NCBI GenBank assembly: GCA_035555975.1
Contig: DATMFV010000010.1
Coordinates: 1 to 64,000, forward strand
Direction: 5' to 3'
DNA from: DATMFV01 sp035555975
Lineage (GTDB): Bacteria; Verrucomicrobiota; Verrucomicrobiia; Chthoniobacterales; Chthoniobacteraceae
Length of the DNA stretch: 64,000 nucleotides
Both the position numbers and the translations under genes were made by a program. The number at the start of each line of letters is the position of its first letter. The stretch's first letter is position 1. Under the pieces are notes generated by a model. The model did no database searches. It saw nothing but the letters and a program-made list of their open reading frames with translations, and had not been told where the DNA came from. This document shows, piece after piece, positions 16,978 to 25,348 of the stretch.

Positions 16978-17277
16978 TTATTCGCGCCAGACGGGCGACG
17001 GCGGGCCTTCGTAAGGTTGCAGATTCACGCAATATTCCACGATCACACCGGTAGCATTCTCCTGAACGAGATGCTTGATGGAATGAATGGTGTAACGGAT
17101 CGGTTTCTCCGGCGACGCCTGCCGATCAACCCCGTCGAGTCGCTTCCATCCGGTATCATCAAAACGTTCCCCGACGTGAAAGGAGTGGAACGGTGTGGGC
17201 GAAGTAAATCTTGCAATGGCCCGGTGTTCTCCTGAAACGTCACAGAGATGAAGGATGTATTGCGTGGCTTGTGGCAT
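16978..17277 (-). CDS. Small conserved-looking hypothetical protein
   Basis: 99 aa from the ATG at 17277 (MPQATQYILHLCD); the frame stays open to a TTG at 17370. The composition is that of a real soluble protein: RFTSPTPFHSFHVGERFDD, then TIHSIKHLVQENATG, then YCVNLQPYEGPPSPVW. I do not recognise the family. The regular alternation of strands suggests a small beta-barrel. It is convergent with the HhH gene and separated from the GntR-type regulator by repeat-rich DNA. The call rests on coding-like composition only. Confidence 0.5.
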   Translation of the reverse strand: MPQATQYILHLCDVSGEHRAIARFTSPTPFHSFHVGERFDDTGWKRLDGVDRQASPEKPIRYTIHSIKHLVQENATGVIVEYCVNLQPYEGPPSPVWRE

Positions 17278-17394
17278 GACCCGCGACGCAATAGCACGGC
17301 GACCGTGAAAAAGAAAGCCGAACACGTCGACCCGTCCGGGGTAATGAAAAGTGGTTCCGACAAAAAGCAACCTGAAAGGTTGCTCAAGCGGGGC

Positions 17395-17429
17395 AGCCGG
17401 GGGTAAGCGCGGGAGCGCGCCACCCCCGG
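17395..17429. repeat. Short GC-rich hairpin repeat, copy 2
   Basis: AGCCGGGGGTAAGCGCG pairs with CGCGCCACCCCCGG around GGGAG. It has the same backbone as 6120-6147 with the loop enlarged. A further hairpin ACCCCG-AA-CGGGGT follows at 17452-17465. The rest of 17278-17564 shows no gene. Confidence 0.4.
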
Positions 17430-17564
17430 AAAACCGGTGAGGGAGAAATCGACCCCGAACGGGGTTGCAGTGGGTCGAGTGTCAATACTCCAATGGGCTG
17501 ACCCCACGGCCGCGCTGGTAACGCCCCGGCCGGATACCCTCTTGGGCGATAGGGACCTCCGCCG

Positions 17565-18758
17565 TCACTCCAGCGCCCGCGTGGAACCGCGGCGGACATA
17601 CCGGACATTGAGCAATACGCTTTTTTCCAGCGCTTCCCCGGTCTGGATGCGGTGAAGCTGGCGCGCCGCCGTGCGACCGATCTTTGCCCCCATTTTGAGC
17701 TGCATCGTATCGAGCGGCACTTCCAGACCCTGCAACCGCGCCTTGCTGCTGCACGTGATGACGGAAAGATCCTCCGGAACCGAAAGGCCGATTTTCGTCC
17801 AGAACGGAACAAGCCGGTGGACTGCGTTGGATTCGCAGGAGAAAACCGCCGTGGGCCGCGTGGCCGGGTCGGCGAAATGGCGGCGCACCTGCCGCGTGAG
17901 CGCTTTTTCAAAGTCGATCCGCAGCACGGTCAGTTGCGCCTCCGTGCATCTCCCCTTGGCCTGGGCCAGCAGGCAGCCCTTCAGCCGCGCCTTGTGCAGC
18001 TTGAGCGGCCCCTTGCGCATCAGCACCGTGATCCTGCGGTGTCCCATCTGGTAAAGATGGCGGATGGCGTCATACCCGAGGCCGACGTTGTTGAGGTTGA
18101 TCGAATGAACCGGCAGCCCCTGGCAATCGTCGTACATGATCACGATCGGGAGCCGGCGCTCCATCAACGGCTCCAGCGCCGACTGGACGATCAGGTGGCT
18201 GGAGCGGCAGAAAACCGCCGCACCATCAAATGCGCCTTCCTTCAACCGTTCCCGCACCCAGGCCCCGCCGGGGCGGCTCCCGTCGTAGAGAAAGAAGTGG
18301 ACGCGGAAGCCGTATTTGCGCCCCTCCCTGACAAAGGCCGCCGCGCATTCCCGGGGAGAGGGGCCAAGCTCGGGCGGAAACTCCGTATATTCCTCCAGCG
18401 GCGAGGCATCCTTGGTCTCCAGCAGAAGCGCCACCTTGCCGCCGCGCACTCCTTTGAGAAGGCGCGCCTTCTGTTCAAAATGCAGCGGGGGCCGGACGGA
18501 CGGCATCCGGTTGCGCAAGAGGAGGAGTTGCGCCCTGGACTGAAAATCGCGTGTCAAAAAACAGCCCCGCCGGGGGGAGGGGAGCAGCAGTCCATGCTCC
18601 TGCAACGCGTCAATGCTGGAACAGGCCGTCGGCCGTGAAACCTGCCAGAGCCGGATGACCTCCCGCACGGAGAGAAACCGCTGCCCGTCCCGCCATGCCC
18701 CGCTGGCCATTTCCTCGAGAAGAGCGCGTGTCAGGCGTTGATACAGATGCGCCTTCAT
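17565..18758 (-). CDS. GntR-type regulator with LacI-like sugar-sensing domain
   Basis: 397 aa. The N-terminal winged helix (residues ~1-70: LLEEMASGAW, FLSVREVIRLWQVSRPTACSSIDALQEHGLL, RRGCFLTRD) is of the GntR kind. Residues ~115-395 have the periplasmic-binding-protein fold of LacI regulators (VGLGYDAIRHLYQMGHRRITVLM, AVFSCESNAVHRLVPFWTKIGLSVPEDLSVIT). The effector is probably a sugar. It is divergent from the SGNH hydrolase at 18983, its likely target, with 224 bp between them. A decayed, internally deleted copy with the same upstream region lies at 20031-20243. The related regulator at 46379-47590 has the same architecture. Confidence 0.9.
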   Translation of the reverse strand: MKAHLYQRLTRALLEEMASGAWRDGQRFLSVREVIRLWQVSRPTACSSIDALQEHGLLLPSPRRGCFLTRDFQSRAQLLLLRNRMPSVRPPLHFEQKARLLKGVRGGKVALLLETKDASPLEEYTEFPPELGPSPRECAAAFVREGRKYGFRVHFFLYDGSRPGGAWVRERLKEGAFDGAAVFCRSSHLIVQSALEPLMERRLPIVIMYDDCQGLPVHSINLNNVGLGYDAIRHLYQMGHRRITVLMRKGPLKLHKARLKGCLLAQAKGRCTEAQLTVLRIDFEKALTRQVRRHFADPATRPTAVFSCESNAVHRLVPFWTKIGLSVPEDLSVITCSSKARLQGLEVPLDTMQLKMGAKIGRTAARQLHRIQTGEALEKSVLLNVRYVRRGSTRALE

Positions 18759-18816
18759 AAAAAACGCCGTAACCCTCCCGGCTTTATTTCAAAACTGTGC
18801 ATGACCGGAATGAATT
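18741..18816. repeat. Regulator leader region duplicated at 20225-20300
   Basis: The start codon and upstream DNA of the GntR-type gene recur in front of its pseudogene. A 20-base block (18783-18802, TTTATTTCAAAACTGTGCAT) is identical at 20269-20288, followed by a near-identical CCGGA-TGAATT. Retention of this stretch may mark the regulator's own operator. The rest of 18759-18982 is AT-rich promoter DNA without a gene. Confidence 0.7.
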
Positions 18817-18982
18817 AACACCTTTGTAAAACATTGACCAACAATATCTTATATGGATGGGGATGAGGCCCGTTTTTGATGAAATGGTCGATTTTCAATT
18901 GTCTTTCCACGGGGAGCGGAGGAGCCTCACGGGCTCGCAGGCCAGCCACTCCTCCAGGAAAAAACCATCCTTCTATTGTTCT

Positions 18983-19969
18983 ATGTTTTTGAAGCGCCGT
19001 TTTGTTTTCAAATTTTCCATTCTGCTCCCCGTGCTCTTCCCTCTGTTCTTTTCCGGGTCCTTAAAGGGCGGGCAGCCGGTGACGCGGGTGATCCTTTTCG
19101 GCGGTAGTGATGTGATCACCTCTTACCTTCCGGAAGATGAGCGGTATCACCATGTGGCGCAGAGGTTGTTGCAGGCCTCCTGTCCCGGCGGGAGGTTTGA
19201 AGTCCTCAACGCGGGCGACAACGGCGAGTTTATCGCACGATACCTGATCTCCGGGGCGTATGAAAAGATGAGGTCACAGGTTTCTGGCGCGGATATCGTG
19301 GTGGTGCGCTTTGGTGGGAACGATGAAAAACGAGTGGATCAACAGGAGTTCAGAAAACACCTGGAGCTATTTCTTGACCTGCTGAAGGCTGATTTTCCCG
19401 ATGCGATTCAGGTGCTGGAAACGAGCATCTACATGGACCCGAACCATTATCATTTTGATCGCAACCAGACGCTGACCGGCTATTGGCAACAAACGCGGGA
19501 TGTCGCCAAAGAGCGCGCTTTGGAATGCAACGATGTCTATGCGATGATGGAGCGCGAAACCTTGAAGGGGAATTGGGATTTGCGGATTCGCAGCGCCCCC
19601 AAGGGACAAGAGCGTGTTCTTGATGACCGTCAGGATGCAGGCAAGGAGAATGATTTAAGATGGTTTAGCGACATTCATCCCAATGCCAAAGGAGTCAGGC
19701 TTGCTGCGGATTCGCTGATTGAAACTTTGGGGCGGGCTGTTTCCAGGAAATGGCCAAAGGGTGGCGGCAAGGCTTCAAGGGAGCCTCGGTCCTCTTCCTA
19801 TTATATCTCTCTTCTCTCCTTTGGGCCGGAGCGCCTCAAGGCATTGACTCCTCCTCCATGGCGGCCGACCAGAAATGCAATAAGGGAAGAGGCGCTTGAC
19901 CGTTTGCAAAAACCGGTCAATCCGTTGAACAGGGAGCCCGTGATCCATGCAGACCGGGCTGGAGAGTAA
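18983..19969 (+). CDS. Secreted SGNH/GDSL-type hydrolase
   Basis: 328 aa from the ATG at 18983, which begins a signal peptide (MFLKRRFVFKFSILLPVLF...). SGNH blocks: I is ILFGGSDVI with Ser42 in place of the classic GDS; II is NAGDNGEF; III is VVRFGGNDEKR with Asn; V is SDIHPNAKG with the Asp-x-x-His pair. Likely an esterase removing acyl groups from a polysaccharide. After the catalytic domain (~residue 255) comes a ~70-residue Pro/Arg-rich tail with no recognised domain. A truncated paralogue lies at 25349-25549 (RVALFGGSSSATTYLPEE). Divergent from the GntR-type regulator. Its longer open frame from 18857 lacks a signal at its start. Confidence 0.85.
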   Translation: MFLKRRFVFKFSILLPVLFPLFFSGSLKGGQPVTRVILFGGSDVITSYLPEDERYHHVAQRLLQASCPGGRFEVLNAGDNGEFIARYLISGAYEKMRSQVSGADIVVVRFGGNDEKRVDQQEFRKHLELFLDLLKADFPDAIQVLETSIYMDPNHYHFDRNQTLTGYWQQTRDVAKERALECNDVYAMMERETLKGNWDLRIRSAPKGQERVLDDRQDAGKENDLRWFSDIHPNAKGVRLAADSLIETLGRAVSRKWPKGGGKASREPRSSSYYISLLSFGPERLKALTPPPWRPTRNAIREEALDRLQKPVNPLNREPVIHADRAGE

Positions 19970-20030
19970 CCAACTTGTCCATCCAGTTTTTCGGTTGGAG
20001 GGAGATGGGCGTCAGGCCGGAGCGGCAACC

Positions 20031-20243
20031 GCCTGCAAGCCGGCCCGGCCCCCGCTGCGATCAACTCCTGTCGCGGGAAAGGAAGGGGATCTCCGGATCG
20101 TACCTGTACCCCTCTCGGACGAACACCACCGCGCATTCCCAAAGGAGCAGTGGCTCCGTAAATTCCTCCGGCGGGAGGTATCTTTCGTCTCCGGCAGAAC
20201 GCCGTCCTGCCGTCGCGCCCCCTTTGAGAAGGCGCACCTTCAT
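20031..20243 (-). pseudogene. Internally deleted copy of the GntR-type regulator
   Basis: From the ATG at 20243 the reading is MKVRLLKGG... EEFTEPLLLWECAVVFVREGYRYD..., which aligns with residues ~95-165 of the regulator at 17565-18758 (ARLLKGVRGG... EEYTEFPPELGPSPRECAAAFVREGRKYG). The start codon is joined straight to this internal segment, so the DNA-binding domain is gone. In the intact gene both the start (ATGAAGGCGC) and the internal point contain GAAGGCGC, so the deletion fits an 8-bp microhomology. The open frame stops at 20061 and similarity fades near 20030. No further gene is seen in 19970-20420. Confidence 0.8.
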
Positions 20244-20300
20244 GAGAAAGACCGGAAACCCCCGATATTTATTTCAAAACTGTGCATAATCCGGATGAAT

Positions 20301-20330
20301 TTGAACTATCATAACCTGTTATGAATCAAT
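20301..20330 (+). promoter_or_regulatory. Promoter with palindromic operator TCATAACCTGTTATGA
   Basis: A perfect 7-bp inverted repeat with a 2-bp spacer lies at 20309-20324, immediately downstream of a TTGAAC -35 candidate (20301-20306). Its core TAAC-N2-GTTA is the same as in the operators at 39894 and 39927. It sits in the spacer of the proposed promoter, a typical repressor position, and precedes the PEP-CTERM/pseudopilin/PL26 cassette. Confidence 0.55.
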
Positions 20331-20420
20331 TGCTTGCGTAGATAACTCTGTGCCCCGCTTTCCATGAAACCATGAGGTTTCAGATTGTCTTTCCTCCCGG
20401 GACGCGGGAATCTTCCGTCC

Positions 20421-21197
20421 GTGAAAACGCCACCCCTCCTTCGCTCACGATTTTTTTCCCTGATAGGAGCTGCCGCTCTCCTCTCCCTTGCCCCCCATCC
20501 GGCGGATGCCGCCGTCGTTCTTTCCAACACAGCGCCGGATGCCGCCTCAATCCTTGTCGGCAACTCCGCCCCTGCGGGCAGTGGCAGTATCCAATACAGC
20601 CGCGGCGCCAAGACCGACCAATATGGCGGGGTAGCGTTTGAGCTTTCCACTGCGGCGGAGATCAATGCGGTGACGTTTTTCCTCCACGGCTTTGGAAATG
20701 GCGCATCCAAGGCGGAAGTCTCGTTTTCCATCGTCAGATTTGCCGCCCTTCCGGCGGTTCCCAGTCCCAACCCGACGACGGTTCCAGCCTACCCTTACAC
20801 CTTCGAATACACGGAGGTGATGTCGCTGCCAACGCTGAGCGGCGGCGTGGACGAGGGGAAATATATCACCTTTTCCCTGGAAACTCCTGTTTCCCTTTCC
20901 GCAGGCACCTACGGGGTCATCTTTCAGTTTGCCGGACCGGCCGGGTCGCAATCGATCAACTTCCGCAGCACCTCTGGCGAAAATCCCCTGGCGGTGACGC
21001 TCCGTACAACGGATACATGGGTAGACGGCGTGATCACAACCAGCACCTATTCTGTCTCTCCTACGGAGTCGTACTTCGCCGTTACGGGAACGGCGGCAGT
21101 GCCGGAGCCGTCGGTGGCGTGGCTTTGCGGGGCGGGGCTGCTTCTGGGCTGCCGGGCGGCCTGGAAGCGTCGGGCCCCGGCGCAGGTGCGGCGCTAA
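20421..21197 (+). CDS. PEP-CTERM sorting domain protein
   Basis: 258 aa from a GTG at 20421, which opens a signal peptide (VKTPPLLRSRFFSLIGAAALLSLAPHPADA|AVVL); a TTG at 20385 is an in-frame alternative adding 12 residues. The body is a beta-sandwich-like domain with a choice-of-anchor feel (SIQYSRGAKTDQYGGVAFELSTAAEINAVTFFLHG, YGVIFQFAGPAG). The tail is AVPEPS, a hydrophobic stretch with two Cys, and WKRRAPAQVRR. First gene of the cassette leading to the pseudopilin (27 bp on) and the PL26-like lyase. Expected to be anchored or processed in the envelope by an exosortase. Confidence 0.88.
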   Translation: MKTPPLLRSRFFSLIGAAALLSLAPHPADAAVVLSNTAPDAASILVGNSAPAGSGSIQYSRGAKTDQYGGVAFELSTAAEINAVTFFLHGFGNGASKAEVSFSIVRFAALPAVPSPNPTTVPAYPYTFEYTEVMSLPTLSGGVDEGKYITFSLETPVSLSAGTYGVIFQFAGPAGSQSINFRSTSGENPLAVTLRTTDTWVDGVITTSTYSVSPTESYFAVTGTAAVPEPSVAWLCGAGLLLGCRAAWKRRAPAQVRR

Positions 21198-21224
21198 AAT
21201 AAGACTCGGAGGCCCTGATAATCC

Positions 21225-21941
21225 ATGAAAACCCGCGCATTCAGCCTGATCGAGTTTCTGGTGGCCGTGGCTCTGATCAGCCTTATCGCCGTGTTTCTGG
21301 CAGGCGCGATGGCGCGGGTGCAGCGCCGGGCGCAGGATGTGGAGTGCATCTCCCGGCTGCGACAGCTCGGGGCGGCAATGTCTCTTTTTGCCAATGATCA
21401 CCGGCAGCAGATCCCCGGTCGGCTTTACGAAGCCGAATGGCAAAGCGGGGGAGAACCGCTCTACCCCCAATGGTACCGCCGCCTGGGGCGCGGCGGCTAC
21501 CTTGCCACGGTCACCAAATATGGAGATTCCCTGGCTTGTTACTGCCCCGCCTTCCCCCCTGCGAGTCCGACCGATTCGCGCGTGGAACAGCCGCTGAAAG
21601 TGGAAACCCGCTTTGGCATGCGCAACTGGGTGCCGCCCGGCGATGGCTGGACGCTCAATGATCCCACCCGCCTCCTCCCCTTGAGCGCCATTGCGGAACG
21701 GGGGGATTTTTTCCTCATCGCCGACAGCTATTTCACCGACCGGGCAAGCCAGGGGTACCAGATCGTCCCGGGCGCGCCGAAGTGGCGGATTCACTTCCGC
21801 CACGGCGGCAAGGCGCACGCCCTTTTTGCCGATTGGCACGTGGAGGCCAAGGACCGCGCCTATTTTGCGGCCGTACCCGCCCGCCAGCTTTACAGCGGTC
21901 CCTACGACGGACGGCCCTTCTATTTCTGGCCGGAGAACTAA
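21225..21941 (+). CDS. Prepilin-type pseudopilin-like protein
   Basis: 238 aa. Begins MKTRA|FSLIEFLVAVALISLI: Phe +1 and Glu +5, with Ala instead of Gly before the cleavage point, which prepilin peptidases process less readily. The C-terminus has RHGGKAHALFADWHVEAKDRAYF, an H-x9-D motif with Trp replacing Gly. Second gene of the cassette; its stop codon is followed with no gap by the palindromic element at 21942-22117, which separates it from the PL26-like gene. Part of its 3' end reappears in the scar at 12121-12225. Confidence 0.88.
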   Translation: MKTRAFSLIEFLVAVALISLIAVFLAGAMARVQRRAQDVECISRLRQLGAAMSLFANDHRQQIPGRLYEAEWQSGGEPLYPQWYRRLGRGGYLATVTKYGDSLACYCPAFPPASPTDSRVEQPLKVETRFGMRNWVPPGDGWTLNDPTRLLPLSAIAERGDFFLIADSYFTDRASQGYQIVPGAPKWRIHFRHGGKAHALFADWHVEAKDRAYFAAVPARQLYSGPYDGRPFYFWPEN

Positions 21942-22117
21942 CCTGCATTATTCATGAGCCCTCTACTGCAACCGCCTGGAAGACCAGACCTGCTGCGTTG
22001 GCCTTGTTTTGAAAAGGTTCGAGCATCTACGGATGCACTCACCCTTTCAAACCTGCGGCCGCCTTGCATCTCCGGCCTTCGAGGCGGTTTCGCTACGAGC
22101 TTCATGAATAAAGCAGG
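21942..22117. repeat. Full-length palindromic element B (MITE-like hairpin)
   Basis: The whole 176 bp folds on itself. It begins CCTGCATTATTCATGAGC and ends with the complement of CCTGCTTTATTCATGAAGC; pairing continues irregularly to the apex GCATC-TACG-GATGC (22023-22036), exactly at the midpoint. It starts on the base after the pseudopilin stop TAA. A partial copy disrupts the SGNH gene at 25543-25590. It has no coding capacity. It could be a non-autonomous mobile element or an attenuator between cassette genes. Confidence 0.8.
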
Positions 22118-22140
22118 CTAACGCCCTTTTTTCGTTTTTT

Positions 22141-25100
22141 ATGAGCATCCTGATCAAAATCCTTGCCTTTCCCCTGGTGGCGGCACTCTCCGCCATTGGC
22201 AACGCCGCCCCGCCCCGTTACCAGAGCGACCGCGTGATGCTGGAAAACGCCGCCGATCACGGCCTTTCCGGCAGCGACCTCACCCCGGCCGAGCCGCTCT
22301 CCTTTCCGCGCGCGCGGCCGCTGCCTCTCTATGCCCGTGAAGGCAAACACCCGGAAAAGTCCGGCTCCGTGGAGCGGCGCACCGTGGAAGCCCGCCTTTC
22401 CGGCAGCGACAACGCGCCGGTGACTACCGGCTTCCCCCTACCGCAAGGGGCGCTTTTCAGCCCGCGCCACCTCCGGGTGCTTGACGCCGGGGGAGCCGAG
22501 CTTCCCGCGCAGGTCAGCGCCACCACTTTCTGGCCGGACGGCAGCATCCGCTGGGCGCTCCTCGAGTTCGCCGCACCGGGAAAGGCTTTTGCCGTGGAGT
22601 TCGGCAACGCCGTCGAGCGCTCCGGGACCGTTTCTCCCCTCCGCCTGGAACGGAAGGGAGCGCAATGGACCCTTCATACCGGCGCGATCGACGCCACGGT
22701 CGACACGCAGCGTTTCCAACTCCTTTCCCGCGTCCGGTCCGCCGATGACGGGCGCGATCTCGGCGGTTTCGCCCCCGGGGGCGCGCGGCTGGAAGGAGCG
22801 GATGGCACCCTTTACACCAGCGCGGCCCGCCCGCCCGACAGCGTATCAGTGGAACGCGAAGGACCGCAGACGATCGTCCTGCGGGCGGAAGGGGCATACG
22901 CTGACGGCGATGGGAAACCGTTCATGCGCTATGTGACCCGGCTGGTGTTCCGCGCCGGTTCGCCGCGCGTGGAGATCATCTACCGCCACCTCAATACGGA
23001 ACTGGAGCACGAGTTGACCGACATCCGTTCCCTGGAGCTTCCCTTTGAACTGCCCAAGGGCGAAACCGGGGGCCGCCTCCTTCTTTCCAAGGGCGGGGAA
23101 AGCGCCGAAGCCGCCCGGCTCTCCCTTTTTCAGCAGGACGAGAACCACGCCCTCTGGAGCGCCGGGAGCGCCGGAGGCAAAGCCGGGCGGACTCCCGGGG
23201 TGCTCGGCGTGCGAAGCGGGGAGCAAAGGCTGGCGGTCGCCTGTACCGATTTCTGGCAACGCTGGCCCAAGGGGCTCGCGCTGGAAAACGGGGAGGTGAA
23301 GATCGCCCTCCTCCCGCAACAGCCGGCGGCCGACTATGGCAGCAAGTTGCCCGCCCATCTCATCTACCCGTTCGTCAACGGTCTTTACCGGTTGAAGTGG
23401 GGGATGTCGTTCACCGAGCGCGTCATGCTCGATTTCGCCCCCCCGGCTTCCCTGCAAACCGTGGCCGCGGCAGTCAACGACGCCCCGCTCGCCATCTTGC
23501 CCTCCGCCTGGTACGCGGAAACCGGAGCGATCGGCCTCATGGCCCCGGAGAACGGAGCGGAGTTTGCCGAATGGGATGCGTACTTTGAGCGCGGCGCACA
23601 GGCCCTCCTGCAACGGCGGGAGGAGAACCGCGAATACGGCTTCCTCAACTATGGCGACTGGTTTGGCGAGCGAGGCCGCAACTGGGGCAACAACGAGTAT
23701 GATATCGCCCACGCCTATTTCATGCAGTTCGCCCGCACCGGCCAGCCGCACTATTACCGCATCGCGCTGGCCGCCGCACGGCACCAGGCGGATGTCGACA
23801 TCGTCCACGCCTATCCGGACCCCGCCTTCATCGGCGCCAACCCCCAGCACTCCATCGGCCACACCGGCCAATGGTCCCAGGTTCCCCAATACGCCACCTG
23901 GAGCCACCGTTACGACGGTCATACCGATGCCACCAACGGCCACACCTGGGCCGAGGGGATGGTGGAAGCGTGGTGGCTGGCGGGGGAACCGGCGGTGATG
24001 GAGTCGGCGCTGCTGCTTGGCGAACACATCACCTGGGCCGTAGCGCCGGGATTTCAGATTTCCCCCGCTTATCCCCGTAGCGCCGGGTGGTCCCTGCGGG
24101 CCATCGTGGCACTTTACGAAGGCACGGGCGATCCGGAGTATCTCAAGGCAGCCGGGTCGATCGCCCGCTCCGCCATCGCTGCGCAGGATGCCAGCGGCAT
24201 CTGGGTTCGCAGTTTCAAAAGCAAAGGTTCCGAAGACCGCGGCATCAGCAATTTCCAGCTCGGGCTCACCCTCGCCGGGCTGGGGCGGTACGCCGAGGTT
24301 TCCGGCGACGCCGCTGCCCGCGAAGCGGTCTCCAGGGGGATGCACCTTCTGGCCAAGGCGTGGCCCGGCTCCGGCGGCTGGCCCTACGACATCCTCATCA
24401 ACGGCCAACCCGCCGGAGGGCGCGCCCGGCAGTCGTTGACGACCAACATCCTCAACGCCGAAACGGTGGCGATCGGCGCGTGGCGGGAGAATGATCCGCA
24501 CCTTCGCCGCGTGGCGGAAGAGGTGGTGCGCAACACCCTTTTCTATACCGAACCGGTCGCACACCGGCAGACCAACGGCCTCCTCCTGCGTTCCGGGCAG
24601 GCGGTCCTGGGAGCGCTGCACCGCGCCTACCGCGAGCAGGGCGCACACTGGCCCGGCCTCGCCGTCGAAAAAGATCCGGAAGTTTATTTCCACGGAGTGC
24701 TCGACGCCCGCAAGTTTGAAGTCCGCGGCCCGGGGGCGATCACCTTTCGCCTCAAGACCAACGGGGAAGCGGGGCAGCTCCGCCTTCGCCGCGTCAGCCG
24801 CAACGCTTTCGTGAAAGGCCAGGGGGAGGCGCAGCTTCACTTGAGCAAACCGGACGGCCGCGCGCTTTGGGAAAGGAAGCTCTCCCTGAAAGGGGCGAAA
24901 CAGGAAATCGCCGTGGAACTGCCGGAAGGGAAGGGCGAAATCCTCGACCTCCGGATCGAAGAACCCGCCGACGGTGTCTGGGATCTCGACACCGAGGCGC
25001 TTGCCGGGGTATTGCTGAAGGTCGATGAAGGGGTGCGCCTTTCCGGCATCTCTTTGAGCAAGTATGCTTTGGTCCTGCCGCAGGCGATGGAGAAAATGAA

Positions 25101-25344
25101 CTTCACTTTTACCGGAACCCACCCTGGAGCCAGCGGCATCGCCGTGCTGGAAGGGGAGCGCGTCCTCGGCTGGCAACGGGTGGCGCAAGGCGGCGGAACG
25201 CTGGAAGTGGCTTCGCGTCCCCAGGCCCCCGGCAAGCCGCTGACGCTCGTCCTCTGGGCCGGGGGAGACCTCCGGATCAACCTCTCCGGCGGCGAGGCAT
25301 GGCTGGCGCGCAACCCCTCCGAAGCCTTTGCCCCCGTTCCATAA
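22141..25344 (+). CDS. PL26-like exo-rhamnogalacturonan lyase (PcRGLX/YetA-like)
   Basis: 1067 aa. Signal peptide MSILIKILAFPLVAALSAIGNA. Residues ~80-370 form the N-terminal beta domain (FPLPQGALFSPRHLRVLDAGG, SATTFWPDGSIRWALLEF). A central beta-sandwich follows, then an alpha/alpha-toroid at ~500-850 (YDIAHAYFMQFARTGQPHYYRIA, HSIGHTGQ, WSHRYDGHTDATNGHTWAEGMVEAWWLAG). This order and the DATNGHTWAEG block are those of PcRGLX-like rhamnogalacturonan lyases, which release sugars from the rhamnogalacturonan-I backbone by beta-elimination. A C-terminal beta region (~850-1067) is longer than usual. Context supports it: CE12 esterase and uronate-dehydrogenase-like genes follow. The family call is by recognition and not by alignment. 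Confidence 0.82.
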   Translation: MSILIKILAFPLVAALSAIGNAAPPRYQSDRVMLENAADHGLSGSDLTPAEPLSFPRARPLPLYAREGKHPEKSGSVERRTVEARLSGSDNAPVTTGFPLPQGALFSPRHLRVLDAGGAELPAQVSATTFWPDGSIRWALLEFAAPGKAFAVEFGNAVERSGTVSPLRLERKGAQWTLHTGAIDATVDTQRFQLLSRVRSADDGRDLGGFAPGGARLEGADGTLYTSAARPPDSVSVEREGPQTIVLRAEGAYADGDGKPFMRYVTRLVFRAGSPRVEIIYRHLNTELEHELTDIRSLELPFELPKGETGGRLLLSKGGESAEAARLSLFQQDENHALWSAGSAGGKAGRTPGVLGVRSGEQRLAVACTDFWQRWPKGLALENGEVKIALLPQQPAADYGSKLPAHLIYPFVNGLYRLKWGMSFTERVMLDFAPPASLQTVAAAVNDAPLAILPSAWYAETGAIGLMAPENGAEFAEWDAYFERGAQALLQRREENREYGFLNYGDWFGERGRNWGNNEYDIAHAYFMQFARTGQPHYYRIALAAARHQADVDIVHAYPDPAFIGANPQHSIGHTGQWSQVPQYATWSHRYDGHTDATNGHTWAEGMVEAWWLAGEPAVMESALLLGEHITWAVAPGFQISPAYPRSAGWSLRAIVALYEGTGDPEYLKAAGSIARSAIAAQDASGIWVRSFKSKGSEDRGISNFQLGLTLAGLGRYAEVSGDAAAREAVSRGMHLLAKAWPGSGGWPYDILINGQPAGGRARQSLTTNILNAETVAIGAWRENDPHLRRVAEEVVRNTLFYTEPVAHRQTNGLLLRSGQAVLGALHRAYREQGAHWPGLAVEKDPEVYFHGVLDARKFEVRGPGAITFRLKTNGEAGQLRLRRVSRNAFVKGQGEAQLHLSKPDGRALWERKLSLKGAKQEIAVELPEGKGEILDLRIEEPADGVWDLDTEALAGVLLKVDEGVRLSGISLSKYALVLPQAMEKMNFTFTGTHPGASGIAVLEGERVLGWQRVAQGGGTLEVASRPQAPGKPLTLVLWAGGDLRINLSGGEAWLARNPSEAFAPVP

Positions 25345-25348
25345 ACCG

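Noticed and set aside
21942..22117. Insertion sequence with transposase
   Set aside because: The palindromic elements contain no open frame of useful size and no transposase gene is in the window; they could only be non-autonomous.
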